In this document: positions 34,971 to 44,322 of the stretch, in pieces
Layout of the letters: each line of letters starts with the position of its first letter
Position numbering within the stretch: position 1 is the stretch's first letter
From: Cellulomonas aerilata
GTDB taxonomy: Bacteria > Actinomycetota > Actinomycetes > Actinomycetales > Cellulomonadaceae
Direction of reading: 5' to 3'
Assembly (NCBI RefSeq): GCF_007991755.1
Contig: NZ_BJYY01000002.1
Location: 186,001-250,000, forward strand
DNA length: 64,000 nucleotides
The notes under the pieces: model-generated
Database searches by the model: none
Told to the model about the DNA's origin: nothing
What the model saw: only the letters and a program-made list of their open reading frames with translations
Made by a program: the position numbers and the translations under genes

Positions 34971-36446
34971 TCAGGGGCGCAGCGCCACGAGCTCGTCGGA
35001 GCCGACCAGGACCACCGTGCCGTCCGGCAGCTGGGTGAGCCCGTCGGTGCCCTCCGGGGCGGGGCGCGTCCAGGCCACGGTGCCCGACGCCACCTCGCGC
35101 GCCACGAGCACCGGACCGTCCGGCCCGGCGTCGACGGTCAGCAGGCGGCGGCCGTCGGTGACCATGCCCTCGGCGAACGTCGCACCACCGCCGCCCGTGG
35201 ACCTCCAGCGCGGGCGACCGGTGCGCGCGTCCAGCGCGAGCGCTCCGGCGTCGTCCCGCACGACGAGCAGACCCGCCACGACCAGGACCTGGGTGGGCGG
35301 CACGTCGGCGGTCCAGCGGGTGGTGCCGTCGGCGGGGTCGACGCCGACGAGCGCCGGCGGGTCGCCGCGGCCGCTGCGGGTGACCACCACGAGGTCCGGC
35401 GCGGAGCCGTCGTCGACCGAGGGGCTCAGCACCAGGCCCGCGAAGGTCGCGCGCACGCGGCCGCCGGCGGCCGCCACCGTGGTCCGGGTGCCGCCCTCGC
35501 GGTCCAGGCGGCTGGTCGCCTGGAGACCGTCGGGGAGCGCCACCGGGCCGAGGGTCACGCCGGTGCCGAGGGGGCTCGGCGGGACCCGCTCGACGCGGCG
35601 CCCGGTCCGCGCGTCCAGCGTCAGGGACCACGGGCCGATGTCGAGGCGCACCACCTCGTCGTCGACGTACGAGCCCCAGCTGTCGCTCGGCGGCAGCACG
35701 TCCGGCGTGCGGTGGCTCCACCGGGGCCGACCGGTCGTGAGCGACCACCGCGTCACCTCGCCGTGGTTGTCGGGCGCCACGTCGACCCGGACGAGGTCGG
35801 CGCCCACCGTGGCCAGCGACCCCCCGCCGTCGACGTCGATGCTGCGCAGCAGGTCCCCGGTCGCGGGGTCGAGCACGCGGGCGGTCCGCGTGGGGCGCCC
35901 GTCGTCGGATCCCGCCGCGTCGCGGGGCCCGGCGGGGTCCACGCAGAGCAGGACGTCGTCGGGCCGGTCCTCCAGGCGGACCGCCTGGACCAGCGCAGGC
36001 GGTGGCCGGGTGCCGACCGGGACCACGTCGCAGGGCCCGTCGCGCTCCCAGCGCACCGTCCCCGTCACGGCGTCCACCCCGAGCGTCCTGTCCGGGGCGC
36101 TGTCCCGCACCACCAGCGTGCCGCCGATCGCGCCGAGGACGGCGGTGCCCGGCAGCTGCCACGCCACCGGGAGGGAACGGTCCAGCGGCACGCTGAGACC
36201 CGCGACGCCGTCCAGACGGGCGTCAACCGCGGCGTCCGCGAGCCGGTCCGTGACCGTGGTGGCCGCGACGGCGAGCACCACCGCCGAGGCGACCACCCAC
36301 CGGACCCGGCGGGGGACCCGGGTCAGCAGCGGGGGCGGCGGTGGGACGGGCGCGACCTCGGGGGCCTCGACGTCCTCGACCAGCTCGACGTCGACGCGGC
36401 GCGTGCCCTGATCGGTCCGGCTCTCCACCGGACCCGGACCGGTCAT
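34971..36446 (-). CDS. Membrane-anchored PQQ-like beta-propeller protein
   Basis: The 491-residue protein has a cytosolic Pro/Glu-rich start, one membrane helix (about 48-66, WVVASAVVLAVAATTV) and a large external domain of PQQ-like blade repeats (VDAVTGTVRWERDG, LDPATGDLLRSI, WSLTTGRPRWSH, LDARTGRRVERV, VDPADGTTRWTAD, LDARTGRPRWRS, REVASGTVAWTR). Such propellers often serve as scaffolds or sensors at the cell surface; no enzyme motif is visible. It lies just after the RsbW-like gene on the same strand. Confidence 0.78.
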   Translation of the reverse strand: MTGPGPVESRTDQGTRRVDVELVEDVEAPEVAPVPPPPPLLTRVPRRVRWVVASAVVLAVAATTVTDRLADAAVDARLDGVAGLSVPLDRSLPVAWQLPGTAVLGAIGGTLVVRDSAPDRTLGVDAVTGTVRWERDGPCDVVPVGTRPPPALVQAVRLEDRPDDVLLCVDPAGPRDAAGSDDGRPTRTARVLDPATGDLLRSIDVDGGGSLATVGADLVRVDVAPDNHGEVTRWSLTTGRPRWSHRTPDVLPPSDSWGSYVDDEVVRLDIGPWSLTLDARTGRRVERVPPSPLGTGVTLGPVALPDGLQATSRLDREGGTRTTVAAAGGRVRATFAGLVLSPSVDDGSAPDLVVVTRSGRGDPPALVGVDPADGTTRWTADVPPTQVLVVAGLLVVRDDAGALALDARTGRPRWRSTGGGGATFAEGMVTDGRRLLTVDAGPDGPVLVAREVASGTVAWTRPAPEGTDGLTQLPDGTVVLVGSDELVALRP

Positions 36447-36514
36447 CCCGTGCCGGTCATCTCGGACCGGTCATCTCGTGCCCGCGCACCGCCGCACCGG
36501 CAGGTCCGCGCCCG

Positions 36515-36964
36515 TCACCACGCGTGCGCGTCGAGGTCCAGGAGGAGCTCGGGCGCGAAGCCCGAGTCGTCCGGCTCCTCGACGGGCTCGAACCACACGG
36601 TCTTGCCCGCACGCCCGTCGGGCGGCACGGGCACGACGCCCCAGCTCGAGGAGACGGACGCCACCAGCCGCAGGCCGCGGCCGGTCGAGGCGAACGTGCT
36701 CAGGCGACGCACCTGCGGAGGCAGCGGCGACCCGTCCGAGACCTCGATGCGGACGCCGTCCGCGGTGCGCAGGACCGAGACGGTGAACGGCGTGCGCCCG
36801 TGCAGCACGGCGTTCGTGGCCAGCTCGGACACCCCGAGCTCGGCGGACGCCTCGACGTGCGTGGCGTCGCAGTGCTCCAGCTGCTCGCGGACGTAGCGCC
36901 GGGCCACGGAGACGCCCTGCGCCCTGGGGTCGATGGTCAGCGGCTCGCCGACCAGCTCGAGCAT
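36515..36964 (-). CDS. RsbW-like ATP-binding anti-sigma kinase
   Basis: The 149-residue protein is a small HATPase: helix ARRYVREQLEHC, N-box SELATNAVLHG, G-box-like EVSDGSPLPP and STGRGLRLVASVSSSWG. Such proteins bind sigma factors or phosphorylate STAS antagonists in partner switching. The ATG at 36964 overlaps the stop of the upstream 168-residue gene by one base, showing translational coupling. The STAS substrate and sigma factor are not in this window. The two PP2C enzymes at 15.5 and 19.4 kb are candidate opponents. Confidence 0.85.
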   Translation of the reverse strand: MLELVGEPLTIDPRAQGVSVARRYVREQLEHCDATHVEASAELGVSELATNAVLHGRTPFTVSVLRTADGVRIEVSDGSPLPPQVRRLSTFASTGRGLRLVASVSSSWGVVPVPPDGRAGKTVWFEPVEEPDDSGFAPELLLDLDAHAW

Positions 36965-37470
36965 CAGCGGACCCGTCCGAGGGTGCGGTCGTCGGCAGCC
37001 GGTGCCTGCGACCACGGGATGGGCTCGCCGCCGGCGATCTGACGGTCGAACTCCCCGAAGATCCACCGGCGGTAGGCGGCTACGTCGGGGGGTGCGGTCA
37101 GGGTCAGCAGGTACCGCCCGTCCCGGGCGAACTCCTCGACCTCCTCGAGCGCCGCGGTGACCCGGTGCAGGAACGGGCGCAGCACGGTGGGGACGGTGAG
37201 CGAGACGTCCATGGACTCCTGGCCGGTCTCCTGCGCCTCGTCCATCGCGGCACTCGGGCCGGCGACCAGCGCGCCGTAGGTCGTCCGCAGCTCGTCGGCG
37301 AGGTCCAGCAGGCGCTCGGGTGCCGCGGTCGTCCCGCTCGTCTCGGCGGACACGCGCACCAGGGCCAGCTCGCGGAGCAGGTCCTGGTCGTGCTCGAGGG
37401 CGCGCGCACGGACGCCAAGGGGCACGCCGAGCAACCGCACCGTCACAGTCTGAGGCTCCTGGTCCGCCAC
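36964..37470 (-). CDS. Unknown partner of RsbW-like kinase
   Basis: The 168-residue, mostly helical soluble protein begins with a VTVRLLGVPLGVRARALEHDQDLLREL helix-like region and later has VLRPFLHRVTAALEEVEEFARDG and VAAYRRWIFGEFDRQIAGG. No family name is recognised, but the coupled position ahead of an RsbW-like HATPase suggests a dedicated regulatory partner. Confidence 0.65.
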   Translation of the reverse strand: MADQEPQTVTVRLLGVPLGVRARALEHDQDLLRELALVRVSAETSGTTAAPERLLDLADELRTTYGALVAGPSAAMDEAQETGQESMDVSLTVPTVLRPFLHRVTAALEEVEEFARDGRYLLTLTAPPDVAAYRRWIFGEFDRQIAGGEPIPWSQAPAADDRTLGRVR

Positions 37471-37560
37471 GGGACGATGGTCGCACGGGTCGGCCGGTCC
37501 GAGCAGGTGGACGGCGCGTCGCGGGCCGGGTGAAGTGCCCCGGGCGAAGTGCCCCGGGGG

Positions 37561-39198
37561 TCACGACGCCGCGACGAGCCAGGTCTCGAGGTACCGGCGC
37601 AGCGGCCGCAGGTCGCCGTCGCCGCGGTGCGCGACGTGACCGTCCGGGCGCACCAGCAGGTACGCCGGCCGGGTGCGCGGCAGCCCCAGCCGCCGCGCGA
37701 GGTGGCCGGTGAGGTCCTGCACCGGGTTGCCGGACCGGCGCGGGCCGAGGCGGTGGACGGTCACGACACCGGGGTAGCGCGTCTCGACGGCGCGCACGGT
37801 CTGCGGCGGGCACGTGGCGTCGGGATCCCAGAGCAGCAGGTGGAAGCCGGGGTGGTGGAGCCGTCGGTGCAGCGTCGACGTCCCGCCCGCGACCAGCACG
37901 AGGGCGTCGGGCAGCCGGTCGCCGGGCCGTGGTGCTCGCCGGGAGCGGCCGCCGGACGTGGACAGCGGGCTGCGCGCGTACCGGATCCGCAGCTCGGCGA
38001 CCGTCCGGAACGCCCTCGCCCGGGTGCCGTGGGCGTGCGTGAGCGCCTCCAGGACCACCGGCGCGACGTGGGTGCGCGCCAGCCGGACGAGCGGGTGGGA
38101 GGAGGTGGCCGCCGCGAACGCCCGGTCGGTGAGGCGGAGGACCGCGCGCCCGACCGGTGCACGCTCGGCCTCGTAGGTGTCCAGCAGCGCAGCGACGCCG
38201 CGGCCCTGCGTCACCAGCGCGAGCTTCCAGCCCAGGTCGACGGCGTCCTGGATCCCGGTGTTCATGCCCTGCGCGCCGGCGGGGCTGTGGACGTGGGCGG
38301 CGTCGCCGGCGAGGAGGACCCGCCCGGCGCGGTACCGCTCGGCGCCGCGGTGCTGGAGGCGGAAGTCCGTCATCCACTCCGGGTCGCGCAGCCCGACGGT
38401 CCCACCGGTGCGGGCGTCGACGACGCGCTGCAGGTCCGCCAGGGTCACGCCGTCCGGCGGGAGGGGGGCGCCGCGGGGGCGCATGGCGATGAGCCGCCAC
38501 ATCGTCGGGCGGCCGAGCGGGAAGAAGAGCAACGGGCCGTCACCGGAGAGGAACACGTGCGCGGCACCGGGGTCGAGCACGTCGGCCTCGAGGTCCGCGA
38601 GCACGAAGTGCTGGGGGTACGCCGCGCCCCGGAACGCGATCCCGGTCAGCCGACGGACCGTCGAGCGCGCCCCGTCGCAGCCCACGACGTACCGCGCACG
38701 CACGGTCCGGTCGGTGCCGGACCCGTCGCGGACCCGGCAGGTCACGCCGTCGTCGTCCTGGGTGAGCCCGACGAGCTCGACCCCCCGCTCGAGCGTGACC
38801 CCGCCGGACCGCAGGTGCTCCCCGAGGACGGACTCGGTCTCGGCCTGGGAGAGGAACAGCAGGTACGGGTAGGAGGTGTCGTCCAGCCCGATGTCGAAGA
38901 GCGGCACCTCGACGGTGCGGCGCGCGGTGTGCACCCGCAGCCGGACGGCGCGGTTGCCGCGGGCGACGAGCCGGTCGCTGATCCCCCGACCTGCGAGCAC
39001 CTCGAGCGTCCGGGGCTGCAGCGCCAGCGCGCGGGACTCGTGCACCCGGTCCTGGTGCCGGTCGACGACCCGTGGGCGCACCCCGTGGGCGTGCAGCTCC
39101 GCGGCCAGTGCGAGCCCGGTCGGCCCGGCACCCACCACCAGGACGTCGACGACCTCGTCGACCTCGTCCGCCACCTCGTCGAGCGCCGGGTCCGGCAT
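37561..39198 (-). CDS. FAD-dependent aromatic monooxygenase
   Basis: The 545-residue protein is a class A flavin monooxygenase: dinucleotide motif GAGPTGLALAAELH near residue 22, CDGARSTVRRLTGI for substrate/FAD contact, and GDAAHVHSPAGAQGMNTG for the FAD pyrophosphate. A thioredoxin-like C-terminal region, usual in phenol and MhpA-type hydroxylases, follows. It probably hydroxylates an aromatic or polyketide-like substrate with NAD(P)H and O2. No pathway partners are adjacent. Confidence 0.85.
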   Translation of the reverse strand: MPDPALDEVADEVDEVVDVLVVGAGPTGLALAAELHAHGVRPRVVDRHQDRVHESRALALQPRTLEVLAGRGISDRLVARGNRAVRLRVHTARRTVEVPLFDIGLDDTSYPYLLFLSQAETESVLGEHLRSGGVTLERGVELVGLTQDDDGVTCRVRDGSGTDRTVRARYVVGCDGARSTVRRLTGIAFRGAAYPQHFVLADLEADVLDPGAAHVFLSGDGPLLFFPLGRPTMWRLIAMRPRGAPLPPDGVTLADLQRVVDARTGGTVGLRDPEWMTDFRLQHRGAERYRAGRVLLAGDAAHVHSPAGAQGMNTGIQDAVDLGWKLALVTQGRGVAALLDTYEAERAPVGRAVLRLTDRAFAAATSSHPLVRLARTHVAPVVLEALTHAHGTRARAFRTVAELRIRYARSPLSTSGGRSRRAPRPGDRLPDALVLVAGGTSTLHRRLHHPGFHLLLWDPDATCPPQTVRAVETRYPGVVTVHRLGPRRSGNPVQDLTGHLARRLGLPRTRPAYLLVRPDGHVAHRGDGDLRPLRRYLETWLVAAS

Positions 39199-39299
39199 CC
39201 CCGCACCGTAGACCCGGGCGCGACGGCGCCGCGACGCCCCGGCCCGCGCGAGCAGCCCGCGCCGCCAGGCGGCAGCAGCCCCGGCCCGGCACTGGCGGG

Positions 39300-40853
39300 T
39301 CAGCCCCCGGTCCCGTCACCACCCCGGCCCGCCAGCGCCCGGACCGTGTCGATCGTGTCCGCCTCGGCGGCGTCCTTGTCCTCCCGGTAGCGCAGCACCC
39401 GGGCGAACCGCAGGGCGACGCCGCCCGGGTAGCGGGTCGAGCGCTGCAGTCCGTCGAACGCGACCTCGACGACCTGCTCGGGTCGCAGGGAGACGGTCCA
39501 GCCGTCGTCCTCGACGGCGAGCTGCCCGAAGCGCTCCGTCTGCCAGGCCAGCATCTCGTCCGTCATGCCCTTGAAAGTTTTTCCCAGCATCACGAAGCCG
39601 CCCGCGGGATCGCGCGCGCCGAGGTGGATGTTCGAGAGCAGTCCCTGGCGCCGGCCGGACCCGCGCTCGACCGCGAGCACGACGAGGTCGAGGGTGTGCC
39701 GCGGTTTGACCTTGACCCAGGCGCCGCCGCGGCGGCCCGCCTCGTACGGTGCCGAGGCGTCCTTGACGATGACGCCCTCCTGCCCGGCGGCCACCCAGCC
39801 CGTGAAGGCGTCCTGGGCCGTGGCGGGGTCGTCGGTCACGACCCGGTCGACGACGTGCCCTGCCGCGACCGCGTCGAGGACGGCCAGCCGCTCGGACAGC
39901 GGCAGCCCCATGAGGTCGCGCCCGTCGACGTGCAGCACGTCGAAGAAGAAGGGCCGCAGCTCGAGCGCCGCGGCGAGCTCCGCGTCGCGCGTCGCGCTGC
40001 GCGAGGCGGTCTCCTGGAACGGCCGGGGGCGCCCCGAGGCGTCCAGGGCGAGCGCCTCGCCGTCGAGCACGACCGTGCGCACCGGCAGCGCGCGGACGAC
40101 CGCGACGAGCTCGGGCACGCGGGCGGTGATGTCGTCCAGGCTGCGGGTGAACACCCGCACGTCGTCCCCGTCGCGGTGCACCTGGACGCGGATCCCGTCC
40201 AGCTTCGCGTCGACCACGACCGGACGGCCCGCCAGGCCCGCCACGGCGGTCGCCACGTCCGGCGCGGAGGCGGCGAGCATGGGGCGGACCGGCCGGCCTA
40301 CGGTGAGGGTGAAGCCGGCCAACGCGGCCAGGGCCGCCTCGGGCGACCCGGCCCCGAGCGCCGCGGAGGCGACCGGCTCCGTCGCGCCGGCCATCATCGC
40401 CGCGCGGCGGACCGCGTCCAGCGGGACGCCGGCGGCCTCGGCGACCGCGTCCAGGAGCAGCGCGTCGAGCGCGCCCTGGCGCAGGTCCCCGGAGACCAGG
40501 CCGCCCAGCAGGCGCTGCTCGGTCGCGGTGGCGGCGGCGAACAGGTCGGTGGCCAGCGCGGTGCGGGCCGCCGACGAGCCCGGGCCGGACAGCCCCGCCA
40601 TCCGCTCGAAGGCGGCGTCCACGGCGAGCACCTCGAGCGACGGCTCCGCGGCCGGCCCAGGCATGCTGCCCAGCGACCGCCACCCCAGCCCCGTCCGCCG
40701 CTGGCGCAGCTCGCCGCCGAGGTACCGGGCGACCACGGGGACCTCGTCCGGGCCGGTACGGCGCAGCAGGTCGACGAGGAGCGCCCGCTTGGCCAGGCGC
40801 GAGCGGGTGGCGGCAACGGCCTCGGAGGTGGCGGCGACGTCGGCGAGCAGCAC
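39300..40853 (-). CDS. ATP-dependent DNA ligase
   Basis: The 517-residue enzyme has an N-terminal helical DNA-binding domain, the adenylation motif [13 protein letters not shown] with K217 as AMP acceptor, [25 protein letters not shown] and AWVKVKPRH, and a C-terminal OB domain. It matches the LigB-type accessory ligases of actinobacteria. No Ku or LigD primase is next to it, so an NHEJ role is not indicated. The GTG at 40853 places the family start LLADVA at the N-terminus. Confidence 0.9.
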   Translation of the reverse strand: MLLADVAATSEAVAATRSRLAKRALLVDLLRRTGPDEVPVVARYLGGELRQRRTGLGWRSLGSMPGPAAEPSLEVLAVDAAFERMAGLSGPGSSAARTALATDLFAAATATEQRLLGGLVSGDLRQGALDALLLDAVAEAAGVPLDAVRRAAMMAGATEPVASAALGAGSPEAALAALAGFTLTVGRPVRPMLAASAPDVATAVAGLAGRPVVVDAKLDGIRVQVHRDGDDVRVFTRSLDDITARVPELVAVVRALPVRTVVLDGEALALDASGRPRPFQETASRSATRDAELAAALELRPFFFDVLHVDGRDLMGLPLSERLAVLDAVAAGHVVDRVVTDDPATAQDAFTGWVAAGQEGVIVKDASAPYEAGRRGGAWVKVKPRHTLDLVVLAVERGSGRRQGLLSNIHLGARDPAGGFVMLGKTFKGMTDEMLAWQTERFGQLAVEDDGWTVSLRPEQVVEVAFDGLQRSTRYPGGVALRFARVLRYREDKDAAEADTIDTVRALAGRGGDGTGG

Positions 40854-41032
40854 GCGGCCATCCTGCCGCCGGGCACCCGCACGCGCCGCCCGTCCGGTCG
40901 CGACCTGCGGCCATCGCGCTCGCACCGGGTCCGGTGGCGGTCCGGCCCACGTCCTCCGGGGCGGCCGGAGCCGACGTGCGGACGCCGGACCCGGGTGCGC
41001 ACACTGGTCGCCCGACCTGCGAGGAGGCAGCC

Positions 41033-41836
41033 ATGACCGACGCCCGTGAGGCGCGCACCGTCGTCCTGAGCGGGGCGGCCGGTCGCATCGGCACGTACCT
41101 GCGCCGTGAGGACGGGGGGCTGTCGGCCCGCGGGTGGCGGCTGCACCTGGTGGACACCGCCGAGCCGGACGGCGTGGAGCCGGACGAGACGTTCACCGCC
41201 GCGGACATCAGCGACGAGGAGGCGACCGAGACCCTCGCCCGTGCCATGGCGGGGGCGGACGGCGTCGTGCACATGGCCGGCATCCCGAGCGAGGACTCCT
41301 GGACGCGGATCCGGCGGGCGAACATCGACGGCACCTATCGCGTGCTGGAGGCCGCCCGGCGGGCGGGGGTGCGCCGCGTCGTGCTGGCGAGCTCTAACCA
41401 CGCCGTCGGCTTCTACCCGACCGGTGAGGTCGCCCGGACCGACGAGAGGCCGCGTCCCGACTCCTACTACGGGGTGTCGAAGGTCGCCATGGAGGCGCTG
41501 GGCAGCCTGTACGCGGACAAGTACGGCCTGGAGGTGGTCTCGCTGCGGATCGGGCTGTGCGCGGACCGTCCCAAGACCACGTTCGACCTGGGGATCTGGC
41601 TGAGCCCGGCGGACAGCGTCCGCCTCGTGGACGCCGCGCTGCGCGGCCCGGTCAGCGAGCCCACCGTCGCGTACGGGATCTCGGCGAACACGCGGGCGTG
41701 GTGGGACCTGTCCTCGGCCCGCGCGCTGGGGTACGTCCCCCGGGACGACGCGGAGGTCTTCGCCGACGACGTCAGCCCGTACGACGGGCCGGACGTGCTC
41801 GGCCACGGCATGGCGAGCTCGGACCCGCGCGCCTGA
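41033..41836 (+). CDS. Uronate dehydrogenase-like NAD-dependent epimerase family protein
   Basis: The 267-residue extended SDR has [11 protein letters not shown] at 14-24, [10 protein letters not shown] and the catalytic YYGVSK. Length and the SNHAVGFY signature match uronate dehydrogenases, which oxidise glucuronate or galacturonate to aldarolactone. GAGGAGG precedes the ATG at 41033. It stands alone between the ligase and a diguanylate cyclase, with no aldarate genes nearby. Confidence 0.8.
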   Translation: MTDAREARTVVLSGAAGRIGTYLRREDGGLSARGWRLHLVDTAEPDGVEPDETFTAADISDEEATETLARAMAGADGVVHMAGIPSEDSWTRIRRANIDGTYRVLEAARRAGVRRVVLASSNHAVGFYPTGEVARTDERPRPDSYYGVSKVAMEALGSLYADKYGLEVVSLRIGLCADRPKTTFDLGIWLSPADSVRLVDAALRGPVSEPTVAYGISANTRAWWDLSSARALGYVPRDDAEVFADDVSPYDGPDVLGHGMASSDPRA

Positions 41837-41873
41837 CCCGAGTACGCACCGGTGCGCGCGGGCGCTGCGGGGT

Positions 41874-42845
41874 TCAGCGTGCGGACCGCCGGGCGGTCTT
41901 GACGCGGTACATCCCGCGGTCGGCGCTGCGGACCAGCGCGTCGGCGTCCGAGCCGGGGGCCCCGACGGCGGTGCCGACGCTCACGCCGACCCGGACGACG
42001 CCGGTCGGCAGCGCGACGGGACGGGAGAGCTCGCGCTCCACGCGCTCGGCCAGGACGGCCAGGCTCGCGGGGTCCGCCCCGGGTGACAGCACGACGAACT
42101 CGTCACCCCCGAGCCGGGCCACCGCGTCCCCCGGTCCGGCGATCCGCCGGAGCCGGGTCGCGACCTCGACGAGCAGGTCGTCACCGACGTGGTGGCCGTG
42201 CGCGTCGTTGACCTGCTTGAAGCCGTCGAGATCGCAGAAGAGCAGTCCGCAGCCGCCGGCGGCCGGGTCGGCGAGCACGGCACCGAGCGCCTCGAACAGC
42301 CGCGCGCGGTTGTCCAGGCCGGTCAGCGGGTCGGTGTCCGCCCGCCGGCGCAGCGCCGCCTCCGCGCGACGCTGCTCGGTGACGTCCCGGGCGACGAACG
42401 CCACCGCGAACGGCCGGCCCGTCGCGTCCCGGACCACCGTGCTGATCATGGACACCCGGCGGCGGCCGCCCTCACGGTCCAGCCAGTCACCCTCCTGGGG
42501 GAAGGCATAGCCCAGGCCGATGGCACGGTCGTGCGCGTCCCGGGCGTTCTCCCGGTCCTCCGGGGCGACGAAGACCTCCCAGTGCGGCCGGGCCAGCAGG
42601 TCCGCCTCCGTCCAGCCCGTCGTGCGGGTCATCGAGGGGCTGACGAGCAGCGCACGCCCGTCGGTGCCGACCACGACGACGAGGGTGTCGGTCGCCTGGA
42701 CCACCGCCCACAGCAGGTCCCGCGGGTCGGCCGGGACGGCGGGGTCGGCCGGGATGACGGGAGCGGCGGGGCCGGTCGACGCGCCGGCGTGGGGGTGCGG
42801 GTCGGCGCCCGGCGGCTGGCGCCGTCCCCCCGCTGCGTCTGTCAC
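41874..42845 (-). CDS. PAS-GGDEF diguanylate cyclase
   Basis: The 323-residue protein has a disordered N-terminus, a PAS domain with PAC end (about 45-160; LVVVVGTDGRALLVSPSM, AFVARDVTEQRRAEAALRRR) and GGDEF (about 165-320) with DPLTGLDNRARL, CDLDGFKQVND and intact GGDEF. The I-site position reads GPGD, so the Arg is missing and product inhibition by the classical route is doubtful. The GTG at 42845 is chosen as the last start ahead of the low-complexity lead-in. Confidence 0.85.
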   Translation of the reverse strand: MTDAAGGRRQPPGADPHPHAGASTGPAAPVIPADPAVPADPRDLLWAVVQATDTLVVVVGTDGRALLVSPSMTRTTGWTEADLLARPHWEVFVAPEDRENARDAHDRAIGLGYAFPQEGDWLDREGGRRRVSMISTVVRDATGRPFAVAFVARDVTEQRRAEAALRRRADTDPLTGLDNRARLFEALGAVLADPAAGGCGLLFCDLDGFKQVNDAHGHHVGDDLLVEVATRLRRIAGPGDAVARLGGDEFVVLSPGADPASLAVLAERVERELSRPVALPTGVVRVGVSVGTAVGAPGSDADALVRSADRGMYRVKTARRSAR

Positions 42846-43145
42846 CCGACCGGTCCCGTCCCCTGGGCAGTGCTGTCCTGAAGGCCTCGTGCTGTCTCGA
42901 CGGACCACATCGACCACGCACGCCCGGCGGTGAACGGTCCACGGCGACACGTGGCAACGGCTGGCCGTTCGGGTGACGCGGGGCCGCACCGTGAGGCCGC
43001 CGATGCCGGGGCCTCGGGGCCGTCGCCGTCCGCCGGCGCAAAAGGCGTGGCCGCGCTCGCGGGTGCGCCGTCACGATGGCCGACGGCGTCGTCCCGACGC
43101 CCGCCCCGCCTCGCCCCGCCCCGCCCCGCCCCGCAGGAGGTGTCC

Positions 43146-43619
43146 GTGATCCCCCCGACCTGGCGTCCCTACCGCCGCCCGTCCGACGGCGAGGTCGTCG
43201 GCTACCTCGCGCCGCGGGGACCGGCGCTCGTGGTCCCGACCACGCTGGTCGGCACCCCGCTCGGCCCGCCGCAGGGGCCCGAGGACGCGGCCGAGCTGCT
43301 CGACGTCCACGGCCTGGCGGCGCTGGCGCGCCGGTGGTGGTGCCGGCTGCCGGACCCGCTGCCGCGCGGGCTGCTCGCGGCGTCGAGCCCGCAGCCGCAC
43401 TGGGCCTGGCGACCGGTGGTGCTCGTCGAGGTCGACCCCGCCGAGTGCCGGGTGCGTCCGGAGATGGCGATGCCGGACGAGCGGAGCGCGCTGGCGGTGC
43501 TCGACGTGCCGGTGGGCGGCGCGCTGCGCACCGAACCACCGGCACCGGACCGACCGCGCCGAGCAGTCAGGCGTTCTCGCGGCGGAACGTCGAGGTGCCC
43601 CACCAGACCGCGAGCGTGA
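43146..43619 (+). CDS. Unknown 157-residue protein
   Basis: The product is rich in Pro/Arg/Trp, with TWRPYRRPSDGEVVGYLAP and WAWRPVVLVEVDPAECRVRP. No family is recognised. CAGGAGG at 43134-43140 precedes the GTG at 43146. Its last 53 bp run antisense over the end of the ABC permease gene; the Arg/Ser-rich tail there looks like read-through. Confidence 0.5.
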   Translation: MIPPTWRPYRRPSDGEVVGYLAPRGPALVVPTTLVGTPLGPPQGPEDAAELLDVHGLAALARRWWCRLPDPLPRGLLAASSPQPHWAWRPVVLVEVDPAECRVRPEMAMPDERSALAVLDVPVGGALRTEPPAPDRPRRAVRRSRGGTSRCPTRPRA

Positions 43620-44322
43620 ACAGCACGAGCGACCACACGACGCCCCACGTCACCCCGGAGGAGGCGAAGTCGCCGGCGAAGGACGCCCGGACGCCGTCGA
43701 CCACGTGCCGGATCGGCATGAAGTCGCTCGCCCGCTCCAGCCACGCGGGGCCGATCGTCATCGGCAGCAGGATCCCGGAGAGCAGCAGGACCGGCATCAT
43801 CACCATGTTGATGACGGGCGCCATGACGTCCTCGGACTTGGTCGTCAGGGCCAGCGCGTTGGAGGCCGCCGCGCACGCGCCGCCGAGCAGCAGCGTCAGC
43901 GCGACCCCCAGCAGGAGCCCGACGCCGGATGCCTCCATCCCGAGCAGGTAGCCGAGCCCGATGAGGATGCCGGCCTGCACCAGCAGCTGGAGCAGGTCGC
44001 GGTAGAGGCGGCCCACCAGCAGGGCGGTGCGGCTGGCCGGGGTCACCCGCTCGGCCTCGATGACGCCCTCGCGCCACTCGCCGATGAGGCTGAACCCGGC
44101 GAAGAAGGCTCCGAAGACGCCGAGCTGCACGAGCATGCCGGGGACGAAGAACGTGTACGCGTTCTGCGCCCCGAACTGGTCGATCAGCGGCTCGAGGAGC
44201 GGCCCGAACAGGAGCAGGTAGAGCACCGGCTGCAGCATGCCGATGATCACCCACGCGGGGTTGCGCAGGTTCATCCGCAGCTGGCGGCGGAAGACGATGA
44301 CGCTGTCGCGGAAGAACCTCAC
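43567..44322 (-). CDS. ABC-2 type (DrrB-like) permease
   Basis: The 251-residue protein has six hydrophobic helices and the ABC-2 permease pattern, with NPAWVIIGMLQPVLYLLLFGPLL in helix 1 and MVMMPVLLLSGILLPM plus P-W-ERASDFMPIRHVVDGVRA near the end. It forms the channel of a drug or lipid exporter with the ATPase encoded just upstream. The genes overlap by 4 bp. Confidence 0.87.
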   Translation of the reverse strand: MRFFRDSVIVFRRQLRMNLRNPAWVIIGMLQPVLYLLLFGPLLEPLIDQFGAQNAYTFFVPGMLVQLGVFGAFFAGFSLIGEWREGVIEAERVTPASRTALLVGRLYRDLLQLLVQAGILIGLGYLLGMEASGVGLLLGVALTLLLGGACAAASNALALTTKSEDVMAPVINMVMMPVLLLSGILLPMTIGPAWLERASDFMPIRHVVDGVRASFAGDFASSGVTWGVVWSLVLFTLAVWWGTSTFRRENA

